Both the position numbers and the translations under genes were made by a program. The notes beneath the pieces were generated by a model. That model had not been told where the DNA came from and did not search any database. It saw only the letters and a list, made by a program, of their open reading frames with translations. Positions 18,280 through 28,240 of a DNA stretch of 64,000 bases are shown here, piece after piece; the first letter of the stretch is position 1, and each line of letters begins with the position of its first letter. Origin of the DNA: an uncultured Candidatus Melainabacteria bacterium (lineage in GTDB: Bacteria; Cyanobacteriota; Vampirovibrionia; Gastranaerophilales; Gastranaerophilaceae); contig CAKUXD010000005.1 of assembly GCA_934699705.1 (NCBI GenBank), positions 1 through 64,000 on the forward strand, read 5' to 3'.

Positions 18280-19932
18280 ATGTCGAAGCAATTTTTTGCA
18301 TCTGAAGAAGAAACAAAACTAGCACAAAAAGAATTAGAAATAGCTCAAATTGCACATCAAAGATATTTGATTAAGCAACAAGAAGAAGACTGGAACGCAG
18401 CAATCGAAGGTTACGTAAATGCTGCAAAGTACAATCCTGAATTGCCAGAAGCATATTATAGATTGGCATTTTTAATGTGGGAAAAAGGCGAAATTAATGT
18501 TGATACAGCTATTGAACAATGCAAAACTGCTTTAACATTTTCTCCAAAATCAATAAATGCTTGCATTTACAAAGGTTTTTTTGATAAATTAGCAGACAAC
18601 TATTCACAAGCTGAAGAAGAATTTAAAAAAGCCGTAAGTTTATCAGGTTTTAAATCAGCTCGTCCAAGATTAATGCTTGCGATGTCTATTTTAAACAGAA
18701 TGAACAATAAACGCGCTCAATTCAAAGACGTTATTAGCTTTTTATACTACTTTATTTCAGGCTCTGTAATGTTATCTTATGATATTCCATCTTTGAAAAT
18801 CTTAACTCATTCCTTAAAAGATGATTTATCTGTATTTGCATACAATAAAGCAGGACAATTTTTAGAAAATTTAAAAATGAAAAATTCAGCAATTCGTTTG
18901 TATAATGTTGCTGCTGAAAAAACAGGTCATAAAGAGATATTTTATTCAAAAATAGGTGATGTTTCACTTCGTGATGGCATGACTATTGAAGCCTATGAAG
19001 CATATAAAAAAGCTCTTTCTGCAAATACAAAAAACAAAAATAATTTGTTGAAGTTAGCTACTCTAACTCAAACATATTTTCCTGAAATGATTGATGAAAC
19101 AATTGAGTACTACACTTCATTACTAGAATTAAATCCTGATGATGAGGGTTTTATCTATTATGAACTAGGTCATTTATATTTGAATAAAGGCGATAAATTA
19201 AATTCAGTAAGCGCGTTTAAATTAGCCTTAGAAAAAGATAAAACAAATCCTTTTTATCACAATTCATTAGCTTATGCCTACCTGAAAGCTGAGTTATATG
19301 AAGATGCAATTTCGCATTACAACACAGCAATAAGTATCAATCCAGATAACGAATGGACTGCAATAGTTTGCCATGCTTTAGGTTCAACTTATGCAGAAGT
19401 TTTTGGAAATCTTGATTTAGCGATTGAAAAATTTCAGGAAGGAATTAAACTAGACGAAAAGAATTATGATTTAAAACTTTCTTTAGGCGACGCATTAATG
19501 GCTTATGGCGATATAGATAACGCTATTCGCGCATATTGTGAAGCTATTAATACAAATTCTGAGAATTACAGAGCTTATTCAAAAATTGGTTTAGCCTTAT
19601 GGGAAAACGATTTGATTGAAGAAGCAATGGTTGCTTTACATAAATCTATTGATTTAAACCCTCATTTTGATATCGCACAAAATAACTTAGGTGTTATTTA
19701 TCTTGATGGATTAGGTTGCGCTCAAGATGCACTACCATTTTTTGAAAAAGCTATTGAATTAAATCCGTCTTACACACTTGCATATTTCAATGCAGGACGT
19801 GCAAATGAAATGATAGGTGAAAAAACTCAAGCTGCCGAATACTATCAAATGGCACTTGATATGAATAAAATAACTGAGGATATACAAGACTCAGATATTA
19901 CAGAAAGATTACACTCGCTATTTGAATTATAA
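18280..19932 (+). CDS. Tetratricopeptide-repeat protein
   Basis: The 550-residue protein is made almost wholly of TPR units, e.g. 'PEAYYRLAFLMWEKGEINVDTAIEQCKTAL', 'GFIYYELGHLYLNKGDKLNSVSAFKLAL' and 'NLGVIYLDGLGCAQDALPFFEKAIELNP'. There is no signal peptide or membrane segment, so it is a cytosolic scaffold or adaptor of unknown partner. I start at ATG 18280, which has AAGGAG 9 nt upstream; a longer reading from TTG at 18253 would read through that site. It is monocistronic and ends at a clear terminator. Confidence 0.85.
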   Translation: MSKQFFASEEETKLAQKELEIAQIAHQRYLIKQQEEDWNAAIEGYVNAAKYNPELPEAYYRLAFLMWEKGEINVDTAIEQCKTALTFSPKSINACIYKGFFDKLADNYSQAEEEFKKAVSLSGFKSARPRLMLAMSILNRMNNKRAQFKDVISFLYYFISGSVMLSYDIPSLKILTHSLKDDLSVFAYNKAGQFLENLKMKNSAIRLYNVAAEKTGHKEIFYSKIGDVSLRDGMTIEAYEAYKKALSANTKNKNNLLKLATLTQTYFPEMIDETIEYYTSLLELNPDDEGFIYYELGHLYLNKGDKLNSVSAFKLALEKDKTNPFYHNSLAYAYLKAELYEDAISHYNTAISINPDNEWTAIVCHALGSTYAEVFGNLDLAIEKFQEGIKLDEKNYDLKLSLGDALMAYGDIDNAIRAYCEAINTNSENYRAYSKIGLALWENDLIEEAMVALHKSIDLNPHFDIAQNNLGVIYLDGLGCAQDALPFFEKAIELNPSYTLAYFNAGRANEMIGEKTQAAEYYQMALDMNKITEDIQDSDITERLHSLFEL

Positions 19933-19940
19933 AAATTCGT

Positions 19941-19966
19941 GGGCAGTTTAACTGCCCTTTTTTTTT
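19941..19966 (+). terminator. Intrinsic terminator of the TPR gene
   Basis: Stem GGGCAGT / ACTGCCC with a three-base loop is followed by nine T residues, 8 bp after the stop codon. Confidence 0.92.
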
Positions 19967-20129
19967 GCAGTTAAAATCTTAAAATATATATCTAACCTAA
20001 CATAGTAAAAATACTTAATATTATAAATAAAGCTTGTAATACTGCAAATGTTAAAATATGTGATGATTTTTTAAAATTAAGCATATTTATAAATCACATT
20101 TGTTTAATATATAAATAAGGAGTTTTATT

Positions 20130-20546
20130 ATGCCAGTAATTAATGAAAAATTTCAAATCAACACTCAAGGTTTTACCGATATAATTGATATTACCAAAAA
20201 TGTACAAAACAGCGTGTATCTACATTCTTTGAAAGACGCTACTGTCTTATGTTATGTTTCAGGAAGTACAGCTTCTCTAACCACAATTGAGTTTGAACCA
20301 GGGTTGTTGGTAGATTTACCTGAGGCTTTAGAACGTATCGCACCACAAAACATAGATTACCACCACGATGACACTTGGCACGACGGTAACGGATATGCGC
20401 ACGTAAGAGCTGCGATTATGGGTAATTCGCTATCAATTCCACTTATAGACGGCGCTTTACAACTTGGAACTTGGCAACAAGTTGTTTTAATCGACTTTGA
20501 TAACAAGGCAAGAACCAGAACTGTTTATATTCAAATAGTTTACTAA
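20130..20546 (+). CDS. YjbQ/UPF0047 family protein
   Basis: The 138-residue protein is a clear UPF0047 (YjbQ) member: the hallmark HHDDTWHDGNGYAHVRAAIMG segment lies at about 77-97, followed by LQLGTWQQVVLIDFDNKARTR. Members form trimers with a metal site made by these histidines and aspartates; some are described as having secondary thiamine-phosphate synthase activity, but the natural role is uncertain. It has a good TAAGGAG ribosome-binding site. Its stop overlaps the convergent GH57 gene by 4 nt, leaving no room for a terminator between them. Confidence 0.92.
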   Translation: MPVINEKFQINTQGFTDIIDITKNVQNSVYLHSLKDATVLCYVSGSTASLTTIEFEPGLLVDLPEALERIAPQNIDYHHDDTWHDGNGYAHVRAAIMGNSLSIPLIDGALQLGTWQQVVLIDFDNKARTRTVYIQIVY

Positions 20547-22792
20547 TCAGCTTTTGGGCGTTGCATTGTTAATAAAAGCTCTTGCGGTATTGCAGTTTCC
20601 ATTATACCAAAATCTGCTGTTGCAAAGAAAAATTCAACCATTTCGCCATAGTTAATATCAATAACATCAAAAGGAATACTTATGTCTATAACATTGTCAT
20701 AAGCTACTTTTACTGACTCTGGGTCTTGCACATACCATAACCCGCCCTGCATAGACTTTGAAAACTGCAAAGGTCTAAGCATGCCATTTACAAGAGAAAG
20801 TCTTAATTCTGTGCTGAATTTTTCGTGAACTAACTGATATACGTCTTCTGTTTTATTGATAAGCCTTATATTTGAAAGGTTTTGGCGTTTATCTCTGTTT
20901 CTGAAATACAAATACATCTGATGAACAACATTTGTATTGTTTTCTTTAACCTCTTTATCTATATAAAATCTCAAATAAAGATTGTCTTTATCAAATCCGA
21001 ATTTTATTTTTTCAAAAAGTCGTGCTTCTTCTGCATTTGGTAAATCTGGCAGATTAATTACCCCTGCATTAAGCCATTCATCATCAATTCTGTCTTGACC
21101 GTCCATAATTGGCGACATTGCTTCTGTCGGAATATTCGACGGATTAAAATTTAAAGTTACCAAAGGTGTTTCTAAACTTGGCAAAATTGGTAAATTGAAA
21201 AATCTGTAAATATTTTTCAGATGTTCTCTGAATAAATAATCAAAAATATGGTCCTGTCCTGAATGATTTGGTTCACCATACCACCAGAACCAATCACTAC
21301 CTTCAGCTATATACAATTCTTGACGAGCTTTCTCAATATTTGGGTTATCTGGATTTTCTTCAACAAATTCTGTAAAATCATCACGAACTTTTTTTAATAA
21401 ATTCCAAGCCTGATTTTTTGTAGGCTCGCCAATCCATAATTGAAAATTTCTGTTAATCCAAGAACCTGAATAAATCTTTGGAAGTTGTTTTTTATTTTTA
21501 TCTTTTTCAATGTAATCACTTATAAGAACAGTTTCTAATGTACTATCATTTTCTATTAATTGATAAATTGTTTTTAAAAATTCAGAACCGTCATCAGGAT
21601 AGCTTTCCCAAGAATTTTCACCGTCGATTGCTATTGTTAACAAGTGTTCATCATCAGGTGAAGCAAAAATTTTGCTCTGAATAACTTTTATTCTGTCATA
21701 AAGGTCATTTGCAGCTTTTTGCGGTTCTGTATGAGGATATTCAAAACTAATTAAATTAGGAATTAAAGAATCTCTGAAAATAACATCTATTTTAGAGTTT
21801 TGAGTTTTGTATTCATAAGTTTTTAACAAATGATAAGGGTCTGCTAAATACCCTCTGAAATCTCTTACAAATTCAAAGTTAATAGAGTTTGCCAAAATTC
21901 CTTCGTCAGAAATAGTCCATTCTACGCCTAAATCTGCTAACATTTCTAAAGTTTTAGAACTTACGCATTGTTCAGGAGGCCAAATACCTTTTGGTCTGCG
22001 CCCAAAAATTTCTTCCATTTTATCCAAAGCCATTTTCGTTTGAGCAATTGCATCTTTTGACATTTTCAAATTTGCAGGCAAAACTTCTGGATTTGGAATA
22101 TTTCTATGCGCACATTTTATATCTAACAAAATTGGCAAAATTGGGTGGTAATACGGACTTGTGGTAATCTCTATTTTACCTGCTTCCATAAAATTGCGGT
22201 AAGTCGGAATTATTTGACGAATAATTTCTCTTTGATAATCTATAATTTTAATTCTATCTTCAAGCGTAAAATTACAACCTTTGTCGGCAAGCTCTTGAAG
22301 TTCCGGATAAATTTCACCATAAATTGGGTCAAACCACGCAAGGTTAAACCAAGCCATTATATCAGCATATTCTTGGTCTGTATATGCGTCAATATCATAA
22401 ATATTATCCTCTACTCGTTTTTTATAAAGAGTGGTATAAACCTCATGATGCGAAATCATAGATTGAAAATTTGCATCGAAAAAGTTGTTTAGAATAAACC
22501 TTTTATCATCATCAGATAAATCTTCAATTTTTGAAGTGCTTAATCTGGAATGAACATCTTGAGCTTCGTTTTCACCATAATCTATAAGCGATTCAAGCAA
22601 AAGAGGCACAAGGTTAAAATTTAATTTTAAATTTGGATAATCATTCATCAATAAAACCATATCCAAATAATCTTTAACCGCGTGCATTCTAACCCATGGC
22701 ATCAGGTAATCACTATCAGGATTCAGTTTATAAACTGGCTGATGCATGTGCCAATAGAATGCTATTGAAAGTTTTTTTTGTTCGCCTACCAT
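20543..22792 (-). CDS. Glycoside hydrolase family 57 protein with C-terminal beta domain
   Basis: The 749-residue protein matches GH57 (alpha-amylase, amylopullulanase and branching-type enzymes acting on alpha-glucans). Visible motifs: HMHQPVY at 15-21, GIWPPEQ (the Glu being the expected nucleophile position), VIFRDSLIPNLISFEY (Asp as the expected acid/base) and IAIDGENSWE. Residues about 560-749 form a beta-rich domain like the C-terminal region seen in related amylopullulanases. No signal peptide, so it probably works on cytosolic glycogen or imported maltodextrin. I start at ATG 22792 rather than the preceding TTG. No clear ribosome-binding site is seen. Confidence 0.9.
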   Translation of the reverse strand: MVGEQKKLSIAFYWHMHQPVYKLNPDSDYLMPWVRMHAVKDYLDMVLLMNDYPNLKLNFNLVPLLLESLIDYGENEAQDVHSRLSTSKIEDLSDDDKRFILNNFFDANFQSMISHHEVYTTLYKKRVEDNIYDIDAYTDQEYADIMAWFNLAWFDPIYGEIYPELQELADKGCNFTLEDRIKIIDYQREIIRQIIPTYRNFMEAGKIEITTSPYYHPILPILLDIKCAHRNIPNPEVLPANLKMSKDAIAQTKMALDKMEEIFGRRPKGIWPPEQCVSSKTLEMLADLGVEWTISDEGILANSINFEFVRDFRGYLADPYHLLKTYEYKTQNSKIDVIFRDSLIPNLISFEYPHTEPQKAANDLYDRIKVIQSKIFASPDDEHLLTIAIDGENSWESYPDDGSEFLKTIYQLIENDSTLETVLISDYIEKDKNKKQLPKIYSGSWINRNFQLWIGEPTKNQAWNLLKKVRDDFTEFVEENPDNPNIEKARQELYIAEGSDWFWWYGEPNHSGQDHIFDYLFREHLKNIYRFFNLPILPSLETPLVTLNFNPSNIPTEAMSPIMDGQDRIDDEWLNAGVINLPDLPNAEEARLFEKIKFGFDKDNLYLRFYIDKEVKENNTNVVHQMYLYFRNRDKRQNLSNIRLINKTEDVYQLVHEKFSTELRLSLVNGMLRPLQFSKSMQGGLWYVQDPESVKVAYDNVIDISIPFDVIDINYGEMVEFFFATADFGIMETAIPQELLLTMQRPKAD

Positions 22793-22871
22793 CAATTTAA
22801 TCGTATCAAAAAAAATAAACTTGGCAAGAAGATTTATAAAATTTCTGAATTTTTACACACAGAGAATAATA

Positions 22872-22899
22872 TTGCATAAATTCTTTTTTGTACTAAAAT
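22872..22899 (+). promoter_or_regulatory. Sigma-70-type promoter for the aldolase gene
   Basis: TTGCAT (22872-22877) and TAAAAT (22894-22899) are 16 bp apart. The transcript would start near 22906 and pass through ATAGGAGAA before the start codon at 22938. Confidence 0.55.
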
Positions 22900-22937
22900 A
22901 ATCGTGTAGTTATACTTCAAAAAATAGGAGAACTCAA

Positions 22938-23897
22938 ATGAGTGAAAGAAAATTAGTAGGAACAAACGAAATGTTCAAAAAAGCATTAGCTGGCGGATAT
23001 GCTATCGGTGCTTACAACGTAAACAACATGGAAATTTTACAAGGTATTGCAGAAGCAGCTGAAGAAACTCGTTCACCAATTATTTTACAAGTTTCAGCAG
23101 GTGCTAGAAAATATGCTAACCAAACATACTTAATCAAATTAGTTGAAGCTGCATTAGCTACAACAACAGTACCTATCGCTTTACATTTAGACCATGGTGC
23201 TGATTTCGAAATTTGTAAGGCTTGTATCGATGGTGGATTCTCATCAGTTATGATTGATGGTTCAAGATTTCCATTCGAAGAAAACGTAGCTGTTACTAAA
23301 AAAGTTGTAGAATACGCTCACGAAAGAGGCGTTTCTGTTGAAGCTGAGCTTGGTAAATTAGCTGGTGTTGAAGATGATGTTAACGTTAATGCTAAAGACG
23401 CTAAATATACAAATGTTAAAGAAGCTGTTGAATTTGTTAAACAAACAGGTTGTGATTCATTAGCTATCGCTATCGGTACTTCACACGGTGCTTACAAATT
23501 TAAAGGTGAAGCTAAATTAGACTTTGACAGATTAAAAGAAATTAAAGATGCATTAGCTGAAGCTGGTTACCCAGATTATCCAATCGTATTACACGGTTCT
23601 TCTTCAGTTCCAAAAGAATTCGTAGAAAAATGTAATAAATTCGGTGGAAACTTACCTGATGCACAAGGTGTTCCAGAAGATATGTTAAACTATGCTTCTA
23701 AACACGGTGTAGCTAAAATTAATATTGATACAGACTTACGTTTAGCTATGACTTCTACTATCAGAGAATTTTTCATTGAACACCCTGAAAAATTCGACCC
23801 ACGCGAATACATGGGACCTGGTAGAACTGCAGTTAAAGAAATGGTTATGCACAAAATGAGAGATGTATTAGGTACAGCTGGACACGCTGATGACTAA
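22938..23897 (+). CDS. fba: Class II fructose-bisphosphate aldolase
   Basis: A zinc-dependent glycolytic/gluconeogenic enzyme splitting fructose 1,6-bisphosphate into dihydroxyacetone phosphate and glyceraldehyde 3-phosphate. The 319 residues show the zinc-binding LHLDHGADFE, the catalytic GGFSSVMIDGS, SVEAELGKLAGVEDDV, VLHGSSSVP and INIDTDLR. Codon choice is more regular and the Shine-Dalgarno stronger than in neighbours, consistent with high expression. With the PPi-dependent phosphofructokinase at 39 kb it makes a PPi-using upper glycolysis likely. Single-gene unit ending in a terminator. Confidence 0.96.
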   Translation: MSERKLVGTNEMFKKALAGGYAIGAYNVNNMEILQGIAEAAEETRSPIILQVSAGARKYANQTYLIKLVEAALATTTVPIALHLDHGADFEICKACIDGGFSSVMIDGSRFPFEENVAVTKKVVEYAHERGVSVEAELGKLAGVEDDVNVNAKDAKYTNVKEAVEFVKQTGCDSLAIAIGTSHGAYKFKGEAKLDFDRLKEIKDALAEAGYPDYPIVLHGSSSVPKEFVEKCNKFGGNLPDAQGVPEDMLNYASKHGVAKINIDTDLRLAMTSTIREFFIEHPEKFDPREYMGPGRTAVKEMVMHKMRDVLGTAGHADD

Positions 23898-23936
23898 TAA
23901 TTAACTCGATTTATTTATAAACAGTTATAAACATTC

Positions 23937-23975
23937 AAAAAGGTTGAACAGAGAAATCTATTCAACCTTTTTATT
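23937..23975 (+). terminator. Intrinsic terminator of the aldolase gene
   Basis: A 12-bp stem (23937-23948 with 23961-23972), with an inner AGA/TCT pair closing a GAAA tetraloop, ends in a T-rich tail. Confidence 0.88.
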
Positions 23976-24084
23976 TTCAACAAGTGTTTTCTTTACATTT
24001 ATATTAAGATGATATCAAGATGATTAAATTTTGAGTATTTTTATAATATAATTATATCAATAGGTACATTAATAGAGGAACTAG

Positions 24085-25389
24085 ATGAAAAAGTTTAATT
24101 TAACTACATTTATATTTATTGCACTTATAGCAGGTATTCTTGTTGGGTGGTTATTTCCAGCTTTTGCAATAAAAACAGCATCCTTGGCAAAAATATTTTT
24201 AAATATGATTAAAATGATTATTGCACCATTGTTATTCTCAACACTTGTTGTCGGAATTGCTGGACATGGTGATGTTAAAAGTCTTGGTAAAATTGGTTTA
24301 AAAACTTTGATTTATTTTGAAATAGTTACGACCTTTGCCTTGGTTATTGGTTTAGCCATGGGTAATATTGTTAAACCTGGGGTTGGATTAGAAAATGTTG
24401 TGGCAGCAAGTGCGCATGATATTCAGGCGGCTCAACACATGGCGACAATTAATCCTAATAACTCCTTATCTGGCATGATTATTGGAATGTTTCCAACTTC
24501 AGTAATCAAGGCTATGGCAGACGGAAACTTATTACAAATAGTTATTTTCTCACTATTCTTTGCGGTTGCAATTTGTGCAGTTGGAAAATCTGCAAAACCT
24601 GTGTTAGACGTATTAAACGCTACTGCAAAAGTTATGTTTAAATTTACGGAATATGTAATGTATTTTGCACCATTTGGTATTTTTGGCGCAGTTGCATCTG
24701 CTATTGGTATAAATGGTATAAGCGTTTTAAAAAGTTATGGAAAAGTAATATTCTGTTTATACACAGCACTTATAATATTTGTATTTTTTGTATTGCATTT
24801 TGTTTGTCATTTGGTTAAAGTACCTTTCTTTAAACTTATGTCAGCAATTAAAGACCAAATTTTACTTGCGTTTACAACAACTAGTTCAGAGGCCGCATTA
24901 CCAAAATCAATGGAAATTTTGGAAAAATTTGGTGTTCCAAGAAATATCGTAAGTTTTGTTATGCCGACAGGATATACTTTTAATTTAGACGGAAGTACAT
25001 TAGGTGTATCTGTTGCGGTATTATTTTCAACACAATTAGTAGGTATTAACTTGAACCTTGAACAACAACTTGCTATGATGTTAGCATTAATGTTTGCAAG
25101 TAAAGGTATTGCAGGCGTTCCAAGGGTTTCTTTAATTGTACTTGCGGGTACTTTAACAACATTTAACTATCCAATTATTGGGGTAGCAATTTTATTAGGT
25201 ATTGACCATATTCTTGATATGGGTAGAACTACTATTAACTTAATCGGTAACTGCGTTGCAACTGTTGTTATTGCTCGTTGGGAAAATCAATTTGATGATG
25301 AAAAAATGCATAAATTTATTGCACGAGAAAAACGTCGTAAAGAACTTTTATCTTATTTTGCATCAAAAAAGACAGCAAAAGCTGCATAA
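24085..25389 (+). CDS. Dicarboxylate/amino acid:cation symporter (DAACS)
   Basis: The 434-residue membrane protein belongs to the glutamate/C4-dicarboxylate symporter family (GltP/DctA/SstT). It has the family marks: KMIIAPLLFSTLVVGI early, AFTTTSSEAALPKSMEI in the first re-entrant loop, TGYTFNLDGSTLGVSVAVLF in helix 7 (NxDG substrate/cation site) and ILGIDHILDMGRTTINLIGN. It imports a carboxylated substrate with Na+ or H+; the exact substrate is not determinable. It is 30 bp upstream of ileS and co-directional; AGAGGA precedes the start. Confidence 0.92.
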   Translation: MKKFNLTTFIFIALIAGILVGWLFPAFAIKTASLAKIFLNMIKMIIAPLLFSTLVVGIAGHGDVKSLGKIGLKTLIYFEIVTTFALVIGLAMGNIVKPGVGLENVVAASAHDIQAAQHMATINPNNSLSGMIIGMFPTSVIKAMADGNLLQIVIFSLFFAVAICAVGKSAKPVLDVLNATAKVMFKFTEYVMYFAPFGIFGAVASAIGINGISVLKSYGKVIFCLYTALIIFVFFVLHFVCHLVKVPFFKLMSAIKDQILLAFTTTSSEAALPKSMEILEKFGVPRNIVSFVMPTGYTFNLDGSTLGVSVAVLFSTQLVGINLNLEQQLAMMLALMFASKGIAGVPRVSLIVLAGTLTTFNYPIIGVAILLGIDHILDMGRTTINLIGNCVATVVIARWENQFDDEKMHKFIAREKRRKELLSYFASKKTAKAA

Positions 25390-25419
25390 TTATATAATTA
25401 GAATAGAGGAAGAATATAA

Positions 25420-28230
25420 ATGACTGAAAATGAAAAAAAAGAGTTTAAAGATACTCTTAATTTACCAAAAACCACATTAGACATGCGCGCAAACGCCACT
25501 AAAAAAGAACCTGAAACTCAAAAATTTTGGGAAGAACATCAAATGTATAAAAAAATGACCGAAAACAGAGATAAAACAAACTCTTTTATCTTACATGACG
25601 GTCCTCCATATTTGAGTTCAGAAAAAATTCACGTTGGTACTGCATTAAACAAAATTTTAAAAGACATATTAATTAAATACAAATCTCAAAGAGGTTATTA
25701 TGCACCTTATGTTCCAGGATATGACGGTCATGGTTTACCGATTGAAAACAAAGTTGTTAAAAATATTGAAGGCGGTCGTAACGCAGTTACTCCTGCAGAA
25801 TTAAGACAAAAATGTCGTGAATACGCTCATAACAGTTTAAAAGGTCAAGAAAGTGAATTTAAAAGACTTGGCGTTTTAGGTAATTGGGAAAACCCTTATT
25901 TAACAATTGACGGCGAATACGAAGCTGAACAAGTTAGAGTATTTGGCGAAATGTACAAAAAAGGTTATATCGAAAAAGGGTTAAAACCTGTTTACTGGTG
26001 CGCTTCTTGTGAAACTGCACTTGCAGAAGCAGAAGTTGAATATGCAGATCATACTTCAACTTCAATTTATGTAAGATTTAAGTTTGATGACGAAAGCACA
26101 AAAACTTTAAGAGAAAAATTTGATTTCTTAAACAAAGATAAAGATATTTATTCAGTAATTTGGACAACAACTCCTTGGACAATTCCGTCAAATTTAGCAA
26201 TCAGCGTTCACCCAAGATTTGAATATACCTTCTTTGAATACAACAATGATATTTATTACGCGGCAACTGGTTTGTTAGCAAACTTCTTAAAAGATGTTGA
26301 CTGGAAAGAAGAAGATATCAAGGTTTTAGGCATTTGCAAAGGTGAAAATTTAGAAAATTTAACTCCAATTCACCCATTATATGACAGAAAATCACCAATT
26401 CTTTGCGGTGAACACGTTACACTTGACGCAGGTACAGGTTCAGTTCATACAGCTCCAGGTCATGGGCTTGAAGACTATGAAGTTTGTTGCAAATACAAAA
26501 TTGGCGTATATTCTCCACTTGATTCAAAAGGTGTTTGGACAGAAGAAGCAGGAGATTTGGCAGGTATTCCTTACTATAAAGGAAATTCAATTGTAATAGA
26601 TAAATTAAAAGATTGTGGTGCATTGCTTGCATCAGAAGATTTACAACATAGTTATCCTCATTGCTGGAGATGTAAGCACCCTGTAATTTACAGAGCAACT
26701 CCACAATGGTTTGTAAAAGTGGACAAATTTAGAGATGAAGCCTTAAAAGCAATTAAGGGTGTGAAATTTATTCCAGCATCAGGCGAAGCTCGAATTTCAA
26801 ACATGGTTGAAGGTCGTACAGACTGGTGTATTTCACGTCAACGTGCTTGGGGTGTTCCAATTCCTGTATTCTATTGCGAAGATTGCGGAGAAGTTATCGT
26901 TACAGATGAAACAATCGAACACGTAGCTGAAATGTTTGAAAAAGAAACTTCTGATGCGTGGGTTAAATACGATGAAAAACAACTTCTTCCAGACGGATTT
27001 GTTTGTCCTAAATGCGGTAAAACACACTTCCGTAAAGAAAAAGATATTATGGACGTTTGGTTTGATTCAGGTGTTTCTTGGAGAGCAGTTGTTGAAAAAC
27101 GCTCTGATGAGTTAAACCATACTCCTGTTGATATGTATTTAGAAGGTTCTGACCAACACAGAGGCTGGTTTCAATCTTCATTACTTACATCAGTTGCAAC
27201 TCAAGGAAAAGCTCCTTATAAACAAGTGTTAACTCATGGTTTCGTATTTGGTGAAGATGGTAGAAAAATGTCTAAATCTTTAGGCAACTACATTAGGCCT
27301 GATGATATTATTAAAAACTATGGTGCAGATATTTTAAGACTTTGGGCAGCTTCTGTTGATTACAGAAATGATATCAAAATTGGTGATAACATTGTTAAAC
27401 AGCTTGCTGAAATCTTTAAAAAGACTAGAAACACAGCACGTTTCTTAATGGGCAACTTGTTTGATTTTGAACCTGAAAAAGATTATGTTGATTACCAAAA
27501 TCTTAAAGATTTGGATAAATTTGCATTACACAAATTATATCAATTAATCGAAAATGTAACAGAGGCATTTGAAGGTTATGAATTTTACAAATATTTCCAA
27601 TGCTTGCAAAACTTTGCTGCGGTGGATTTAAGCGCATTTTATTTAGATATTGTAAAAGATAGATTATATACATCAGGCAAAAAATCTCTTTCTCGCAGAG
27701 CTTGCCAAACTGTAATGTATGAAATTTTACAAGCCCTAGTTAGAATTATCATGCCAGTAATGCCTCACCAAGCAGAAGATATTTGGCAAAATGTTCCTGA
27801 AAATCAAAAAGGCGGATTGGAAAGTATTTTACTTTCTTCTTGGCCTGAAATGAAAGAAGAATGGAATAATCCAGAACTTGAACAAGAATTTGCAAAAATC
27901 TTGAAAACTCGTGTTATTGTAACAAAAGCGATAGAACCTTTAAGAGCAGATAAAAAAGTTGGAAGCTCACTAGAAGTCGCTGTTTATATTAAAGATGACG
28001 AAAATAAAGATTTATTGAAATCTTGTGAAGATGAACTTTGCAATATTTTTATTACATCTCAAGCAATAGTTGCTGATGAAAAACCAGAAAATGTATTAAA
28101 TGAATATACAGAAGAAGGTTGCACAGTTTGGGTTACAAAAGCACACGGTGAAAAGTGTTGCCGTTGCTGGAAATACCGCGACTTAAATGATGACGGTATT
28201 TGCTCTGATTGTGCTGATGCTATAAAATAA
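25420..28230 (+). CDS. ileS: Isoleucyl-tRNA synthetase
   Basis: Charges tRNA-Ile with isoleucine; 936 residues, typical of the bacterial type with C-terminal zinc site. The class I signature appears as HVGT at 71-74 (GPPYLSSEKIHVGTALNKIL), a variant of HIGH, and KMSKS is intact at 616-620. The editing domain (WTTTPWTIPSNLAI, GTGSVHTAPGHGLEDYEV) is intact and the C-terminus carries CCRCWKY...CSDCADAI zinc ligands. There is no T-box leader; the spacer from the symporter gene is only 30 bp. Confidence 0.97.
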   Translation: MTENEKKEFKDTLNLPKTTLDMRANATKKEPETQKFWEEHQMYKKMTENRDKTNSFILHDGPPYLSSEKIHVGTALNKILKDILIKYKSQRGYYAPYVPGYDGHGLPIENKVVKNIEGGRNAVTPAELRQKCREYAHNSLKGQESEFKRLGVLGNWENPYLTIDGEYEAEQVRVFGEMYKKGYIEKGLKPVYWCASCETALAEAEVEYADHTSTSIYVRFKFDDESTKTLREKFDFLNKDKDIYSVIWTTTPWTIPSNLAISVHPRFEYTFFEYNNDIYYAATGLLANFLKDVDWKEEDIKVLGICKGENLENLTPIHPLYDRKSPILCGEHVTLDAGTGSVHTAPGHGLEDYEVCCKYKIGVYSPLDSKGVWTEEAGDLAGIPYYKGNSIVIDKLKDCGALLASEDLQHSYPHCWRCKHPVIYRATPQWFVKVDKFRDEALKAIKGVKFIPASGEARISNMVEGRTDWCISRQRAWGVPIPVFYCEDCGEVIVTDETIEHVAEMFEKETSDAWVKYDEKQLLPDGFVCPKCGKTHFRKEKDIMDVWFDSGVSWRAVVEKRSDELNHTPVDMYLEGSDQHRGWFQSSLLTSVATQGKAPYKQVLTHGFVFGEDGRKMSKSLGNYIRPDDIIKNYGADILRLWAASVDYRNDIKIGDNIVKQLAEIFKKTRNTARFLMGNLFDFEPEKDYVDYQNLKDLDKFALHKLYQLIENVTEAFEGYEFYKYFQCLQNFAAVDLSAFYLDIVKDRLYTSGKKSLSRRACQTVMYEILQALVRIIMPVMPHQAEDIWQNVPENQKGGLESILLSSWPEMKEEWNNPELEQEFAKILKTRVIVTKAIEPLRADKKVGSSLEVAVYIKDDENKDLLKSCEDELCNIFITSQAIVADEKPENVLNEYTEEGCTVWVTKAHGEKCCRCWKYRDLNDDGICSDCADAIK

Positions 28231-28240
28231 GGCAAAATTA

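Noticed and set aside
25390..25419. T-box or other leader control of ileS
   Set aside because: Only 30 bp separate it from the symporter gene, too short for a leader.
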